Shown here piece after piece: positions 29,825 through 40,609 of a stretch of 64,000 nucleotides of DNA. Position 1 is the first letter of the stretch, and each line of letters begins with the position of its first letter. The stretch covers positions 1 to 64,000 of the forward strand of contig NZ_BCVN01000008.1 in assembly GCF_001591765.1 (NCBI RefSeq), given 5' to 3'. A program made the position numbers and the translations under genes. Under the pieces are notes generated by a model, which saw nothing but the letters and a program-made list of their open reading frames with translations, ran no database searches and was not told the origin of the DNA. This DNA is from Pseudolactococcus raffinolactis NBRC 100932 (lineage in GTDB: Bacteria > Bacillota > Bacilli > Lactobacillales > Streptococcaceae).

Positions 29825-30431
29825 TTGAAAAACTCCTTTTCGTTTTGAGCAATAAAACAGACCAAAATGCTAAGTAAACCACGCCAAAAATCATGAAACA
29901 CAGCATAAAATAGCGTTCTGGTAAGATATTAATAACTGGATCCGTTGCTGGATCAAACAGCCAAGTGGCATCTCGAAAAAATATTTGATGAAAAGTAATA
30001 AAGATTGACTCAAACCCACCAAATAACGCAATAACAGCGATAAAAACTGGCACTATCAGACAGATTTTTATGCCTTGATAGAATTGGATGTAGCACTTTT
30101 TTTTGATAAAGACAAACGTAGGTAGGAGTAAGACAATTGTAAGGAAAAATGCTAATAGAAAGAGCTGTTTGACATCAGCAAAGTGTTTAAGTCCAGCCTG
30201 TGAGCTAGAAAAATCAGGCATATTTAACTTTTTAACTGCAGGATTCAGCAAGTAGCCCATCAAACGATTAAAATTATAGCTAATCGTTTTTGAACCGAGA
30301 TAAGTCAAATCCGGTAGTTTAAACACGTCAATCAGACGGTAAAATAAAGGCATCGCAGCAAGAATTGTCAGGGTCGCACTAGCTGCAATTGACCAAATAA
30401 TCGTGAGTAAAAAGTGACCTTTAGCTTTCAT
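29811..30431 (-). CDS. TIGR01906 (DUF1461) family integral membrane protein
   Basis: The 206-residue protein has about four hydrophobic segments (near residues 8-28, 90-110, 123-145 and 175-197) with a large extracytoplasmic loop after the first. It carries the family's YLLNP segment and [17 protein letters not shown] stretch, which precedes the second membrane helix. Its function is unknown in the family. It lies 11 bases downstream of the HAD phosphatase gene, the conserved order in streptococci and lactococci, and overlaps rapZ. Confidence 0.85.
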   Translation of the reverse strand: MKAKGHFLLTIIWSIAASATLTILAAMPLFYRLIDVFKLPDLTYLGSKTISYNFNRLMGYLLNPAVKKLNMPDFSSSQAGLKHFADVKQLFLLAFFLTIVLLLPTFVFIKKKCYIQFYQGIKICLIVPVFIAVIALFGGFESIFITFHQIFFRDATWLFDPATDPVINILPERYFMLCFMIFGVVYLAFWSVLLLKTKRSFSNAKN

Positions 30432-30441
30432 AACTTACCAC

Positions 30442-31206
30442 TCAAATTTCCCAGTCATCCAATGATGCAACGACATGCGTCGGGGCAATTGGTAGATTTG
30501 GCACTTCTTCTGCTTTGGTAAAACCAGTCGTAACGAGCAAGGTATCAATATCATTATCAATACCGGCGCGAATATCCGTCAGGTAATTATCCCCCACCAT
30601 CAAAAGATCACGTCTGGCAATCCCGATTCGTTCAACGGCTTTGTTCATAATAATTGCGTTTGGTTTGCCGATAAAAATCGGTTTGACCCGAGTGGCAACT
30701 TCCAGTAATTTATTAATACTACCCGCACCCGGTAACAGACCACGCTCTGTCGGAATGTTCAAGTCAGGGTTGGTCCCGATAAACATAGCACCCTTGGCAA
30801 TGGCAAGAGTTGCCAGGGTCAATTTCTCATAAGTTAAATCATTATCTAAGCCTACAACAACATAGGCTGGATTTTCAGTATCTCTTTGGTAGCTACCGTA
30901 AATCGCAGATTTGAGACCCGACTCACCAATGACATATGCAGTCTCGCCTTTTGCCATATCATCCATATACTCTAGTGTTGCTAAAGTTGCTGTATAGATG
31001 GTCTCTTCAGATGTCATGATGCCAAATTTTTCTTGCAATCTCTCTTGGACTTGCGCCGGTGTTTTGGTCGTATTATTGGTCACAAATAAATGTGGGATAT
31101 TTTTTTCCTGTAGCCGTTTGACAAATCGCGTTCCCGCTTCAATACGATCTTCCCCCAGATAGATCGTACCATCCAAATCAATTAAATAGCCTTTGTACTG
31201 TGTCAT
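30442..31206 (-). CDS. TIGR01457 family HAD hydrolase (NagD-like)
   Basis: The 254-residue HAD phosphatase has motif [13 protein letters not shown] with the nucleophile Asp, motif II FVTNNTT, the lysine of GKPNAIIM and motif [17 protein letters not shown]. It should be cytoplasmic and act on a small phosphorylated metabolite. The start codon follows the thioesterase stop by one base. Natural substrate is unknown. Confidence 0.9.
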   Translation of the reverse strand: MTQYKGYLIDLDGTIYLGEDRIEAGTRFVKRLQEKNIPHLFVTNNTTKTPAQVQERLQEKFGIMTSEETIYTATLATLEYMDDMAKGETAYVIGESGLKSAIYGSYQRDTENPAYVVVGLDNDLTYEKLTLATLAIAKGAMFIGTNPDLNIPTERGLLPGAGSINKLLEVATRVKPIFIGKPNAIIMNKAVERIGIARRDLLMVGDNYLTDIRAGIDNDIDTLLVTTGFTKAEEVPNLPIAPTHVVASLDDWEI

Positions 31207-31207
31207 T

Positions 31208-31933
31208 TTATTTCTCTTTCCAAGTCATTTCAGCCTGTGCATGCTTACCTTCCGATACAATTTCGTGAAACGACTGCACCCCTACCAAGTCCACACGTGA
31301 TGTCACAGTGGTGCCGTAAAGCACTTCCTTGCTATACTTCAACTGAATTTTCGACGGCACGTGGGTGCTCAAAAAATCATAACCTAAAACATCCGTCATC
31401 CAGTCAAAATACTTACTATTATTCACATGACCGTTTTGATCAATGTCGTTGAACCTCACATGATAACTCTTTTCAAGCGGCGTATCTGACAGGGCCGTGT
31501 ATTTGTGGCCACGGATAATCTTTGAGATTTTATCAGACTGATAAGGGGCGACAATATCATCCTCAACATGGGCGACTTTTCGGCTACTAATATCAATCAA
31601 TACAAAAGTCGAATTAACCGTTAATAAAGCGTCACCATTTTCAGCAAAGAAGACAAAATCTCGATAGCAGAAAAATTTATTGTATGACTTGGCAAAGGTT
31701 TCAATCGTAATCACTTCGCTAAACCTTGGCAGACGGTTAATGGTCACATCATATTCGACCACAACCCAAGCATAGTTATAGGTCTCTTTTAACCAATCAT
31801 CGCTAATCCCAAGGCTATGGGATTGTTCCCCCGATAGTTGCAAGGCGATATTGAAAATACTAGGCAGTTTCATATTGCCGTTGGCATCAGTTTCATAATA
31901 TGGGACAGTATATTTTTTCGTGTAAGTTAGCAT
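31208..31933 (-). CDS. acyl-ACP thioesterase
   Basis: It releases fatty acids from acyl carrier protein. Two hotdog domains span the 241 residues; the second has [19 protein letters not shown] with the Asn/His catalytic pair of FatA/FatB-type bacterial enzymes. The first has [16 protein letters not shown]. It heads the run TE, HAD, TIGR01906, rapZ, yvcK, whiA. The -10 box TAAAAT ends exactly six bases before the ATG and no Shine-Dalgarno is present, so the transcript is predicted leaderless. Confidence 0.92.
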   Translation of the reverse strand: MLTYTKKYTVPYYETDANGNMKLPSIFNIALQLSGEQSHSLGISDDWLKETYNYAWVVVEYDVTINRLPRFSEVITIETFAKSYNKFFCYRDFVFFAENGDALLTVNSTFVLIDISSRKVAHVEDDIVAPYQSDKISKIIRGHKYTALSDTPLEKSYHVRFNDIDQNGHVNNSKYFDWMTDVLGYDFLSTHVPSKIQLKYSKEVLYGTTVTSRVDLVGVQSFHEIVSEGKHAQAEMTWKEK

Positions 31934-31939
31934 ACTCTT

Positions 31940-31948
31940 ATTTTACCA
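31940..31948 (-). promoter_or_regulatory. thioesterase promoter, predicted leaderless start
   Basis: TGGTAAAAT with its hexamer at 31940-31945; AAGAGT separates it from the ATG. It begins at the last T of the GH25 terminator. Confidence 0.6.
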
Positions 31949-31950
31949 AA

Positions 31951-31972
31951 AAAACGCCGAAATTGGCGTTTT
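31951..31972 (-). terminator. terminator after the GH25 gene
   Basis: AAACGCC and GGCGTTT form a seven-base stem with a six-base loop, followed by seven T on the minus strand, two bases after the stop codon. Confidence 0.88.
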
Positions 31973-31974
31973 AG

Positions 31975-32790
31975 TTATTTGATAGGTTCTCCATGATTAA
32001 AGAGTTTATTATAGTCTTCAATATTTGAGACGCGATTAAAATCTAGATCGCCTGCGAAGCCATTGAGACGGCCACGACTAGTATACTGATGCAAGTCATA
32101 CTTAATCGTTGTATCAGGTGATGTATCCCAATAACCAGTATCGCCTCCATAGTGCGCTAACCAAATGCTATTATAGGGTGTCACGTCTAATTGATTAGCC
32201 GTAATAAACCAATCCTGTGTGTAAATACCGATATTTTTGGCGCCAAGTTTAATCAATTCATCTCGGAAAGCTTCAATACCTTGATTAAAATCACTTTTCA
32301 TCGTCACTTCTTCAACATCTAGCCACCAATAAGTCGGTTTATATTTTTCTGCACGTTCATAAAATTCATTGGCTTCTTCACGCGTTTCTTTTTCAGATTT
32401 ACCATTGACATAGGCATAGACAGCAACTGGCACATTACGTTTTTGAAACTCTTGAATGTGTGTATCCATGGCTTTGTCTTTGCCATTTTGAAAAGCCGCA
32501 TTATTTTTTTTCTTCATGCTAATGCCATGTTGCACACGGACAATAACGCCATTAACCTGTTGCGACAAAGTATCATAATCCATCTCTGACGGTAACTGCC
32601 AGCCAGAAATATCGATAATCGGTTTGTTGAGATCAACACCATTATTAAGCGTGACCTTAGTCACCGTACTGTCTTCAGCACTATCATCTTTTGCAATATT
32701 TAACTCAACAAAAAAGGCAGCAAGGGCAAGTGACAAAATGAGAGCCATCAAAATCCCTGGCGGCTTCAAATGTTTTCGCATCATATTCAT
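31975..32790 (-). CDS. glycoside hydrolase family 25 muramidase, membrane-anchored
   Basis: The 271-residue protein has an uncleaved-looking N-terminal hydrophobic segment (about residues 12-30), then a GH25 lysozyme domain: PIIDISGWQ, ARVQHG-like VRVQHGIS, WWLDVEEVT with the acidic catalytic pair, and a C-terminal DLHQYTSRGRLNGFAGDLDFNRV. It probably cuts the MurNAc-GlcNAc bond of the cell's own wall, acting outside the membrane. It follows hemW but has its own TATAAT six bases before the ATG, without a ribosome site. Confidence 0.9.
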   Translation of the reverse strand: MNMMRKHLKPPGILMALILSLALAAFFVELNIAKDDSAEDSTVTKVTLNNGVDLNKPIIDISGWQLPSEMDYDTLSQQVNGVIVRVQHGISMKKKNNAAFQNGKDKAMDTHIQEFQKRNVPVAVYAYVNGKSEKETREEANEFYERAEKYKPTYWWLDVEEVTMKSDFNQGIEAFRDELIKLGAKNIGIYTQDWFITANQLDVTPYNSIWLAHYGGDTGYWDTSPDTTIKYDLHQYTSRGRLNGFAGDLDFNRVSNIEDYNKLFNHGEPIK

Positions 32791-32796
32791 TATTAC

Positions 32797-32805
32797 ATTA
32801 TATCA
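32797..32805 (-). promoter_or_regulatory. GH25 gene promoter, predicted leaderless start
   Basis: TGATATAAT with its hexamer at 32797-32802; GTAATA separates it from the ATG at 32790. A weak TAGACG sits 18 bases upstream within the end of hemW. Confidence 0.55.
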
Positions 32806-32812
32806 AAAATCT

Positions 32813-33949
32813 CTAGTCATCGTCTAGTAAAAACGTCTCAAATACGTCATTACCAAGCATGAGTCCCTGTCGTGTCATGAAAATATGGTTACCTGATTTC
32901 TCCAGAAGTTGCTTTTCTATCAACTCTGTAACTGTTTGCCCATAGATCGCTTCAAAGTCTTGGTTGAATTTCTCAGAAAACTGCTTGATATTGACCCCTG
33001 ATTTCTTCCGTAGCCCCAAAAAAAGTTCTTCTTCCATCTGTTCCTTGAGTGTGAGTTTTTCTTTGACGACTTGCTTATCCGCATGTTCCAAGTAATGGTG
33101 AATCGGCACATGATTCTTGTACCGCACACCGTCGACGTAGCCGCTCGCCCCAGCGCCGAAACCATAATACTCGGCGTTGTTCCAGTACATAAGATTATGC
33201 GCACTCTCGTAGCCGGCTTTACCGAAATTCGAGATTTCATAATGCTCGAAGCCTGCATCTTGCAAGCTATCGATGATGTAGTTATACATCTCAAAATCCG
33301 TATCTTCACTCGGCAAATCAAGCCGCCCACGACGCATCTTATTCATGAAAATGGTGTGGTTTTCAAGAATCAGAGAATACAGGGCAACGTGAGGCAGATC
33401 AAGGCTCAGGATATTAGCGACGTCTTGCTTCACATCAGCCATGGTCTGACCAGGTAGGGCGTAAATCAGATCGATTGTGATATTATCAAAGCCTGCTGCT
33501 TTAAGCTTCGCAACATTGTCAAAGACATCTTGGGCGTTATGACTGCGACCGATTTTCTTGAGTAGTTTATCATTGAAAGTCTGTACCCCAAGGGAAACTC
33601 GGTTGACATGGTTTTTCTTTAGGACCGCAATCTTCTCATCTGACAAATCGCCTGGATTAGCTTCTACTGTAAATTCTTGTAGCTCTGTCAGATCAAGATT
33701 TTGTGTCAAACCAGATAAGAGTCTGTCTAGCTGCTCAGAAGAAAGCGCTGTCGGTGTCCCACCCCCAATATAGAGGGTTTTGAGTGCTGTAATATTTTCA
33801 GCAGCAACTTCCGCTAAAAGTGCCGTAATATAATCATCTACGGGTTGATTTTTGATATAAACCTTAGCAAAGTCACAATAGTAACAAATTTGTGTACAAA
33901 ATGGAATATGGACATAGGCTGAGGTTGGCTTGTGTTGCGCTGTTTTCAT
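32813..33949 (-). CDS. hemW: HemW-like radical SAM protein
   Basis: The 378-residue radical SAM protein has the cluster motif CTQICYYC near residue 18, the TLYIGGGTPTAL segment and a C-terminal HemN_C domain. It belongs to the heme chaperone HemW group rather than true coproporphyrinogen dehydrogenases, and is often misnamed HemN in streptococci and lactococci. Its neighbours (GH25, thioesterase) are the usual ones. Lactococci do not make heme but use supplied heme, which fits a chaperone. Upstream only a weak GAAAG precedes the ATG. Confidence 0.9.
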   Translation of the reverse strand: MKTAQHKPTSAYVHIPFCTQICYYCDFAKVYIKNQPVDDYITALLAEVAAENITALKTLYIGGGTPTALSSEQLDRLLSGLTQNLDLTELQEFTVEANPGDLSDEKIAVLKKNHVNRVSLGVQTFNDKLLKKIGRSHNAQDVFDNVAKLKAAGFDNITIDLIYALPGQTMADVKQDVANILSLDLPHVALYSLILENHTIFMNKMRRGRLDLPSEDTDFEMYNYIIDSLQDAGFEHYEISNFGKAGYESAHNLMYWNNAEYYGFGAGASGYVDGVRYKNHVPIHHYLEHADKQVVKEKLTLKEQMEEELFLGLRKKSGVNIKQFSEKFNQDFEAIYGQTVTELIEKQLLEKSGNHIFMTRQGLMLGNDVFETFLLDDD

Positions 33950-34065
33950 TAATTTTCTTTCATTTCTTCTTGGTTTAGAACAAGTCTATTGGTTCATTAT
34001 GCTGTTTTTGGCCCGCTCTGTCAAGTTTAATCATCTTGTAGCTATCTCACTAAAATTTGAGCAAT

Positions 34066-34091
34066 AAAAAACTCAAGTCCTCAGACTTGAG
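34066..34091 (-). terminator. terminator after ribF
   Basis: CTCAAGTC and GACTTGAG form a perfect eight-base stem followed by six T on the minus strand, 44 bases beyond the ribF stop. Confidence 0.85.
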
Positions 34092-34134
34092 ACTTGGTTC
34101 GTCGTGCTATTTAACGCCTAAAAATGTTCAGTTG

Positions 34135-35031
34135 TCAATACTCACGTGAAATTTTTTCATCGCTATCCATCTGTGCAATCAGACCCTCAACACCATCAAA
34201 TTTAATCATACCACGAATCCGTTTTAGGAAGTAAACCGTAGCGGTTTCTCCGTAGATTTCATCCCGAAAATCAAAAATATTGACTTCAAGTGTCTGATGT
34301 TGACCACCAAAGGTATCATTGTAGCCAATAGATGCCATGCCACGGTAGCGTGTCCCCAAGACTTCAATATCAACAACATAAACGCCAATAGCTGGCAAAT
34401 ATTGATAATTTTTAGATTCAATATTGGCAGTTGGATAGCCGATGGTGCGGCCTCTGGCTTCACCATGGACGACAAGACCCGTCACTTCATAGTCATAGCC
34501 TAAAAGGTGATTAGCAAGACTCACATCGCCATCTAAAATCGCTTGACGCACTCGGGTTGATGAGATTTTTTCACCCGCATCTGATACTTGAGCGATTTGG
34601 TAAGATTCATAGTCAGAAAGTTGCGTAAGATCACCATGATCTGACCCAAACTGGTAGTCAAATCCGACAACAATCGCTGCAATATTTAATTTTTTGACAT
34701 ATTTTTGAACAAAATCATGGCTGGTTAACTTGGCAAAATGGCTAGTAAAATCAGTCAGATAGAGGAAATCAACCCCATTTTCTTCAAAAAGCGCCAAACG
34801 TTTATTGGGTGATGTCAGATGCTTGAGCAAATCTTCATTAAATTTTTTAAAAACGAGAATTGGACTTTCTGGAAATGTCAGCACTGAAATGCTAGCATTT
34901 TTTTCGACCGCTAATTCACGCGCCTTGTCAAACAAAGCCTGATGCCCACGATGTAAGCCGTCAAAATAACCTAAAACTAGGATAGTTGGTGCTGCATCAA
35001 GATTTTGTTCACTAAATTGATTGACTTTCAT
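34135..35031 (-). CDS. ribF: bifunctional riboflavin kinase/FAD synthetase
   Basis: It makes FMN and then FAD from riboflavin. The N-terminal adenylyltransferase has [12 protein letters not shown] and [10 protein letters not shown]; the C-terminal flavokinase has [15 protein letters not shown] and [12 protein letters not shown]. The 298 residues are standard. It overlaps truB by four bases, a common arrangement in Gram-positives. The FAD product is also the donor for the ApbE flavin transferase encoded at 41358. Confidence 0.96.
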   Translation of the reverse strand: MKVNQFSEQNLDAAPTILVLGYFDGLHRGHQALFDKARELAVEKNASISVLTFPESPILVFKKFNEDLLKHLTSPNKRLALFEENGVDFLYLTDFTSHFAKLTSHDFVQKYVKKLNIAAIVVGFDYQFGSDHGDLTQLSDYESYQIAQVSDAGEKISSTRVRQAILDGDVSLANHLLGYDYEVTGLVVHGEARGRTIGYPTANIESKNYQYLPAIGVYVVDIEVLGTRYRGMASIGYNDTFGGQHQTLEVNIFDFRDEIYGETATVYFLKRIRGMIKFDGVEGLIAQMDSDEKISREY

Positions 35032-35924
35032 TTAATTACCTTCTTAGGTTTATAAAGTTGACCATCTCGTTGTTCTAGAATCGCAATGAGTTGCCCATTT
35101 TGCATGCCTGCAACAGTTCGATGTTCAGCTATAATCGTGACGAAACGGCCAAAGCCGATTTCTGAAACTTGCTCAGGTGTCAGCTCGACTTTTTCTAAAT
35201 CAGAGACACCGTATTCGATAGGCAAGAACGCCTCGTCTAAACGATCCTCAGCTTTGAGTTGCTCTATTTCTGATAACTTAAAGGCCTTGTCGATGGTCAA
35301 GCCAGCTGATGCCGTCCGCTGCAGGTAAGACATATGACTGGCATAGCCAAGTTTAGCCCCCAAATCAACAGCCAGTGTTCTGACATAGGTACCCTTGCTA
35401 CAAACAACACGGAAGTCAAAGTTAACAAGACCATTTGCCGCATCGAAAGTGGGCTCAGACGTTCTAGCAAACTCGGAAATCGTTACCTGCCGCTGCGGTC
35501 GCTCGATCGTCTCACCAGCGCGTGCATACTCATAGAGCTTGCGACCATTGACCTTGACCGCCGAATACATGGGTGGAATTTGCGTGATTTTGCCGACAAA
35601 GTCGGCCATGGCAGCATCAATCTCTGTGGTCGTTGGCACGTTTACAACGGGAGTAGAGGCGACCACTGTACCACTTGCGTCTTCTGTTTCAGTCGAAAAG
35701 CCTAGGGTCACTTGACCCTCATAGATCTTGCCAGCTTCCGTCATGTACTCAATCACGCGCGTCGCCTTGCCTACCGCAATCGGCAAGACGCCAGTCACGT
35801 CAGGATCTAAAGTCCCGCCATGACCTATTTTTTTCGTCTGCAAGATTTTGCGCAGTTTGAAAACTACATCGTGACTGGTCATGCCGGCTTCTTTATAGAT
35901 ATTTAAAATTCCGTTTACTGTCAT
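35028..35924 (-). CDS. truB: tRNA pseudouridine-55 synthase
   Basis: It modifies U55 in the T-loop of tRNA. The family signature [17 protein letters not shown] holds the catalytic aspartate (about residue 40), with [16 protein letters not shown] and [15 protein letters not shown] following. The 298 residues are normal. It overlaps ribF downstream and the DUF2130 gene upstream, each by four bases. Confidence 0.96.
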   Translation of the reverse strand: MTVNGILNIYKEAGMTSHDVVFKLRKILQTKKIGHGGTLDPDVTGVLPIAVGKATRVIEYMTEAGKIYEGQVTLGFSTETEDASGTVVASTPVVNVPTTTEIDAAMADFVGKITQIPPMYSAVKVNGRKLYEYARAGETIERPQRQVTISEFARTSEPTFDAANGLVNFDFRVVCSKGTYVRTLAVDLGAKLGYASHMSYLQRTASAGLTIDKAFKLSEIEQLKAEDRLDEAFLPIEYGVSDLEKVELTPEQVSEIGFGRFVTIIAEHRTVAGMQNGQLIAILEQRDGQLYKPKKVIK

Positions 35925-37198
35925 TTTGAGTCCTTGTTTAAATTAGCAAATTTCTCAGCCATGGTTGGATTTTTCTTGGTTAATTTCTTAACTGATACAT
36001 CTTCTAGTTTGTTATTAGCCAAGCGTAGTTGATTTTCACTCGTTAAGAGTGCTTTTTTAACTTCTTCCATCCGTTTGATGGATTTATCAATCTCATCAAT
36101 GGCCTTGGCGAAATTTTTGCTGGCTGAGTTATAATTCTTTTCAAAACTAGTTTTGAAGACATCTAAGTCCGCTTCAAAAGTCGTGATATCAATATTTTGC
36201 TCACGAATCAAGGCGATTTCTTGCTTGTAAGCCAATGAATTCATGACAGCATTACGCAACAAACCGATCAATTGAATAAAGAAATTGGGACGTACCACAT
36301 ACATTTTAGCATATTCATGCGAAACATCCACGATGCCAGTGTTGAAATAATCATTATCGGCTTCTAGCATGGTCACTAGGACTGCGTACTCGCAGTTTTT
36401 TTCGTTGCGATCTTTGTCTAGTTCCTTATAAAAATCACGGTTTTTATGCTTGGTCGCCGTTTCATCGCCTTCATTTTTCATTTCAAACATGATGGAGATG
36501 ATTTCATTGCCATAATCATCCAGTTCACGGTAGATGAAGTCGCCCTTGCTGCCTGTTCTGGCATCATTATCTTTTTCAAAATAAGCCTTTGGAAACATGG
36601 TGGCGCGCACTTTATTGAACTCATTTTCGGCAAAGTTCTCGAGACTTTCGCCAATGGCTTTAGTGGATTGCTGAGCCTTGAAGTTTTTGTAGAAATCCAC
36701 TTCATCGTTTTTGGCCTTGAGTAAAATCTCGTACTCATTTTTAATGGCATTGGCTTTCAGTTCTTGCTCTTTTTCGGTTAACAAGAGTTCGTTTTTGACC
36801 GCATCCCGTTCTTTAGCAAGTTCCGCTAGGGCTTTTTCGTTTTCAGATACCGTTTTTTGTAGGGCGAGTTGTTTTTCGGACTCTAGCTGTTGTAACTGCG
36901 CTTTGAGTTCTGACAACTCAGTTTGGAGGGCAGATTTAGTTTGTTCTTCAATCAATTTTACTTCAGCAGACTTGGCATCTGATATACTCTTCTTCTCAAG
37001 CTCTGATTTTTCAAGCTGATTTTTAAGCTCAGAGACTTTAGCCTCAGCCTGAACTGCTAGTAATTCCTTTTCTTTTTCAAGCTGCGCATGAATTTCTTGC
37101 TCAAATTCCTGTGTACGAACTTGCGCCAAGATATCTGCAAAACCTGATGCATCAACCGTGAAAACTTCCCCACAATGTGGGCATTTGATTTGATTCAT
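35921..37198 (-). CDS. DUF2130 domain protein with N-terminal zinc ribbon and coiled coil
   Basis: The 425-residue protein starts [15 protein letters not shown], a one-half zinc-knuckle, and runs through a long charged coiled coil (about residues 35-175). A DUF2130 domain follows ([45 protein letters not shown]). The DUF2130 part has a nuclease-like layout (an acidic residue and FEMK), but activity has not been assigned with confidence. AAGGAG lies before the ATG. It overlaps truB, so the ribF operon probably starts here or further upstream. Confidence 0.85.
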   Translation of the reverse strand: MNQIKCPHCGEVFTVDASGFADILAQVRTQEFEQEIHAQLEKEKELLAVQAEAKVSELKNQLEKSELEKKSISDAKSAEVKLIEEQTKSALQTELSELKAQLQQLESEKQLALQKTVSENEKALAELAKERDAVKNELLLTEKEQELKANAIKNEYEILLKAKNDEVDFYKNFKAQQSTKAIGESLENFAENEFNKVRATMFPKAYFEKDNDARTGSKGDFIYRELDDYGNEIISIMFEMKNEGDETATKHKNRDFYKELDKDRNEKNCEYAVLVTMLEADNDYFNTGIVDVSHEYAKMYVVRPNFFIQLIGLLRNAVMNSLAYKQEIALIREQNIDITTFEADLDVFKTSFEKNYNSASKNFAKAIDEIDKSIKRMEEVKKALLTSENQLRLANNKLEDVSVKKLTKKNPTMAEKFANLNKDSK

Positions 37199-37219
37199 TT
37201 AAACTCCTTAACAGTCTAC

Positions 37220-37579
37220 TTAATGCGTCAAGCGCCACTTGATAATATCACGTATCAAGTCTATATCAAAAGATTGATGATGGCCGAATTGAATGGTGCC
37301 TTTGCTCGTTTTATAAGGTGCCAAGCGCTCACCAAAAGCTATCATTACAGCATCATCAAACCCATTGCCTAGAATGCCACCTGGATAAAACCCAATGTGT
37401 TTTTTATAGGCTGCAAAACCACATAAATAATGATGATCTTGATAAAAGCAAGGCATTTTATAAGAAATCCGTTCGGTAACATCTGGTGCAACCTCATAAA
37501 TAGTCTCATAAATTTGCTTTAGTCTGGCTGTAACCTCTGGTGACTGATTCACCATATACTCAAATACTTCTGGCGTCAT
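37220..37579 (-). CDS. DUF1801 (YdhG-like) protein
   Basis: The 119-residue protein has the DUF1801 pattern: TYE-like start, ERISYKMPCFYQ, KKHIGFYPGG and a C-terminal KGTIQF...IRDIIKWR. The fold resembles frataxin-like iron-binding proteins such as Bacillus YdhG, but the role here is unknown. It lies 21 bases upstream of the DUF2130 gene and may be co-transcribed. Only a weak GAGAG precedes the ATG. Confidence 0.85.
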   Translation of the reverse strand: MTPEVFEYMVNQSPEVTARLKQIYETIYEVAPDVTERISYKMPCFYQDHHYLCGFAAYKKHIGFYPGGILGNGFDDAVMIAFGERLAPYKTSKGTIQFGHHQSFDIDLIRDIIKWRLTH

Positions 37580-37584
37580 GATAT

Positions 37585-37716
37585 CTATCTCTCAATCTTT
37601 CTAGTCCCACCAATGCTGTTTGCTAGCTGGTCATTCACCGCATGATCTGCAAAATAAACGGTTAACCGATATTCATAACTGGTATACCAACTCACTAGAA
37701 CCGCTTGTACCCGATA
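37585..37716 (-). pseudogene. possible C-terminal remnant of an unidentified gene
   Basis: A stop-bounded minus-strand frame of 43 codons has protein-like composition: VQAVLVSWYTSYEYRLTVYF and then ADHAVNDQLANSIGGTRKIER. There is no start codon with a ribosome site, and an in-frame TAG precedes it. It ends six bases before the DUF1801 start. I do not recognise a family. It may be the end of a decayed gene or chance coding potential. Confidence 0.3.
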
Positions 37717-37788
37717 CTATTTTGAATCAATCACTGTTGCACATCCTATCCTTTTAGATTGGCAATTCCCTCATAATTAGAGACTTTC

Positions 37789-40080
37789 TCAGTTTTTTTC
37801 AACCTTCTCAATCGGTGCCATTTGGGCCAGAAGGCGTTTTAAGCCAACTTCTGGGAAGGCGATTTTCAATTCCATGTTTGAACCGGTACCGGATACATCT
37901 AAGACCGTACCATCACCCCATTTTTTATGGTGAGCGGTGTCGCCGATGCTCCAGTCGCCAACTGTTTTATCAGTCGCGCCTTGTCTTGCTGAAACTGAGC
38001 CAACTGATGACACAGCGGATTTACGGCCTTTAATGGCATCGGCTAAGCTGACACCTGAGCCAAATTGACTTCTTGACGATGTGCTGGAAGATTTATAAGT
38101 GGCATTAAAGCTCGTATTAGCTTTTCTGGCTTGACCTGTATAAGTCAGCAAGTCATCGTCAATTTCACGCAAGAAACGCGATGGTTGATTATAGCTTGAG
38201 CGACCAAAGAGCATGCGTGAGCTGGCATTCGTGACATACAAGACTTCTTCCGCTCGTGTTATGCCGACATATGCTAGCCTGCGTTCTTCTTCTAACTCAT
38301 CTTCATCTTCGGCTTGCCGACTTAGCGGAAAGACGCCTTCCTCCATGCCGACGAGGAATACGACCGGAAACTCTAGGCCTTTAGCGGCGTGTAGGGTCAT
38401 GAGGGTCACTTGGGACGTTTCATCGTAGCTGTCGGTATCCGCGACTAGACTGAGATCGTTGAGGAAACGGCTGAGTTTGTCCAGGCCTGTTTCGCCTTCG
38501 ACTGCGTTTTCAGATTCCTTATCGTCAAAGCTTTTGGTAACCGTCAGAAACTCTTCGATATTTTCCAGACGGTTTTGGGCTTCCAGACTGGTGGTCTGAA
38601 CTTCCAGCGCTTTTTTATAGGTCGTTTTATCTAGGACTTTTTCGACTAATTCAGTGATGGTAAACTGGTCCACATCATCTGCTAGATTGAGCAGGGTATG
38701 GGCCAGATTAAAGAGTTCAGATGCCGCCTTGCCCTTGAGCGAGCTGAGCGTGACATCTCGTGACGCTTCTAGCAAAGAAACATTTTGTTGCGCCGCAAAA
38801 TCACGGAGCGTTTCTAGCGCTTTAGGACCGACGCCGCGTTTAGGTTCATTGACGATCCGCTCAAACGAGATGTTATCACGAACATTGGCAATGACATTGA
38901 GGTAAGCAACAACGTCCCGAATCTCTTTACGAGAGTAGAATTTAGTGCCGCCGACCATGGTGTAAGGAATGTTAGATTTAAGGAGCGCTTCCTCGATTGC
39001 ACGAGACTGGGCGTTGGTGCGATATAAAACAGCAAAGTCTGAATACTGACGCTTGTTTTCTTGCAGTTCATGGTTAATTTGTCCCGCAACAAAATTGGCC
39101 TCTTCACGTTCATCACCAGAACGGTGATAAATGATGTTTTCCCCGTCAGCGTTTTGCGTCCAGAGTTTTTTAGGACGACGTTTTTTGTTGTTATTGATGA
39201 CTTCATTTGCAGCTTGAAGAATGGTTTTGGTTGACCGATAATTTTCTTCTAGCAAAACGACTTTGGCCTCAGGGTAGTCCTGCTCAAAATCCAAAATGTT
39301 TTGCATATCAGCGCCACGCCACCCATAAATAGATTGGTCTGCATCCCCTACGACGCACAAGTTTTTAAACCGCTTAGCGAGGAGCTGCACCAATTGATAC
39401 TGGGCATGGTTGGTATCTTGGTACTCATCGACGTGAATGTACTGAAATTTACCTTGATAATAAGCCAGAACATCTGGATTTTTATCGAAAAGGAGGATGG
39501 TGTTCATGATCAGGTCGTCGAAATCCATAGACTCGCTGCGCTTGAGCTCCGTTTCATAGCGTTTGTAAGCCTTGGCGACAATTTCTGTGTAGAGGTCGTT
39601 GGCGTTTTTGGCATAGCTCTCTGCTGTAACGAGGTCATTTTTGCTATTAGAAATGGTGCCTAGAATGGTGCGCTCTGTGAATTTTTTCGGGTCAACGTTG
39701 AGCTCTTTTAGGATACGTTTCATCAAGGTGCGTTGTTCACCCGGATCGACGATGGTGAAATTGCGGTTGTAGCCGATATGATCAGCATCACGACGAAGGA
39801 TGCGGACACACATGCTATGGAAGGTGGCGATGAGGGTATCTTGCGTTCGAGGGTTTAGATCAATCGCTCGCTCACGCATTTCACGCGCTGCTTTATTAGT
39901 AAAGGTAATCGCTAGAATATTCCAAGGATTGACCATTTTTTCTTCAATTAAATACGCAATTCTATGCGTTAGAACACGTGTTTTACCAGAACCTGCTCCC
40001 GCCATGATTAAAAGCGGGCCTTCTGTTGACTGTACCGCCTCAGCTTGGCGGTCGTTCATACCTTGTAATAATGGATTCAT
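37789..40080 (-). CDS. pcrA: ATP-dependent DNA helicase PcrA (UvrD/Rep family)
   Basis: This 3'-5' SF1 helicase works in repair and in clearing RecA and replication blocks. Motif I is [20 protein letters not shown], motif [10 protein letters not shown], motif [17 protein letters not shown], and motif [16 protein letters not shown]. The C-terminal Tudor-like tail ([14 protein letters not shown]) binds RNA polymerase in Bacillus. The 763 residues are normal. A TATAAT box lies at 40113-40118. No terminator is evident between its stop and the DUF1801 gene. Confidence 0.97.
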   Translation of the reverse strand: MNPLLQGMNDRQAEAVQSTEGPLLIMAGAGSGKTRVLTHRIAYLIEEKMVNPWNILAITFTNKAAREMRERAIDLNPRTQDTLIATFHSMCVRILRRDADHIGYNRNFTIVDPGEQRTLMKRILKELNVDPKKFTERTILGTISNSKNDLVTAESYAKNANDLYTEIVAKAYKRYETELKRSESMDFDDLIMNTILLFDKNPDVLAYYQGKFQYIHVDEYQDTNHAQYQLVQLLAKRFKNLCVVGDADQSIYGWRGADMQNILDFEQDYPEAKVVLLEENYRSTKTILQAANEVINNNKKRRPKKLWTQNADGENIIYHRSGDEREEANFVAGQINHELQENKRQYSDFAVLYRTNAQSRAIEEALLKSNIPYTMVGGTKFYSRKEIRDVVAYLNVIANVRDNISFERIVNEPKRGVGPKALETLRDFAAQQNVSLLEASRDVTLSSLKGKAASELFNLAHTLLNLADDVDQFTITELVEKVLDKTTYKKALEVQTTSLEAQNRLENIEEFLTVTKSFDDKESENAVEGETGLDKLSRFLNDLSLVADTDSYDETSQVTLMTLHAAKGLEFPVVFLVGMEEGVFPLSRQAEDEDELEEERRLAYVGITRAEEVLYVTNASSRMLFGRSSYNQPSRFLREIDDDLLTYTGQARKANTSFNATYKSSSTSSRSQFGSGVSLADAIKGRKSAVSSVGSVSARQGATDKTVGDWSIGDTAHHKKWGDGTVLDVSGTGSNMELKIAFPEVGLKRLLAQMAPIEKVEKN

Positions 40081-40230
40081 TTTACTCTCTTTTCCTGTTT
40101 GACATCTCTATTATTATAACATAAATGACTAAAGGTGTAGAAACAGTGACGTTTGAAAACACCCTCATTTTTGCAACATAAGTATTGTGGTATTACCGCA
40201 CAATTTAGTAAAAAAATGAATACTGAAAAT

Positions 40231-40272
40231 AAAAAATAGACCAGAATTCAAAATTTTCTAGTCTATTTTTTA
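40231..40272 (-). terminator. terminator after the small membrane protein gene
   Basis: AAAAATAGAC and GTCTATTTTT pair over ten bases, extended inward by AGAA and TTCT past a mismatch, with six A before and six T after. It may also act on the plus strand. Confidence 0.88.
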
Positions 40273-40285
40273 GAGATCTCTTGTT

Positions 40286-40507
40286 TTATTGACGTTTCAA
40301 CTTTTTCATCATTAGAATAATGAGTAAGTAAATCATTACTGGTCTCAGTAACCAAAAAAGTGTTACTGGGATACTTTTAAACATGACAAGCATATAACCA
40401 TGTTGATAAAAATTCACCATACTTGTCAAAAATGGTAAAGCTAAGAGAAGCATAACAGTCAAATGCAACAAGTTGGGGTGCTGAAACTTTTCTTCAAATT
40501 TAAGCAT
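40286..40507 (-). CDS. small membrane protein of unknown function
   Basis: The 73-residue protein has two predicted membrane helices (HLTVMLLLALPFLTSMV and LFWLLRPVMIYLLIILMM) and basic ends. AAAGGAG lies eight bases before the ATG and a strong terminator follows, so it is probably expressed alone. I do not recognise a family. Confidence 0.75.
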   Translation of the reverse strand: MLKFEEKFQHPNLLHLTVMLLLALPFLTSMVNFYQHGYMLVMFKSIPVTLFWLLRPVMIYLLIILMMKKLKRQ

Positions 40508-40558
40508 TTCATCTCCTTTAATTAGACAATAATATATTTTTCTTAATTTTACCTTAAA

Positions 40559-40598
40559 CTAAAAAGCCCTAGCATCTTTAATAGATACTCAGGACTTC
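40559..40598 (-). terminator. terminator after srtA
   Basis: An extended imperfect stem pairs AGTCCT with AGGGCT and GTATCT with AGATGC through wobbles, followed by T5. It lies 12 bases after the srtA stop and ends the gyrA-apbE-srtA run. Confidence 0.75.
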
Positions 40599-40609
40599 TC
40601 TTATTCACT

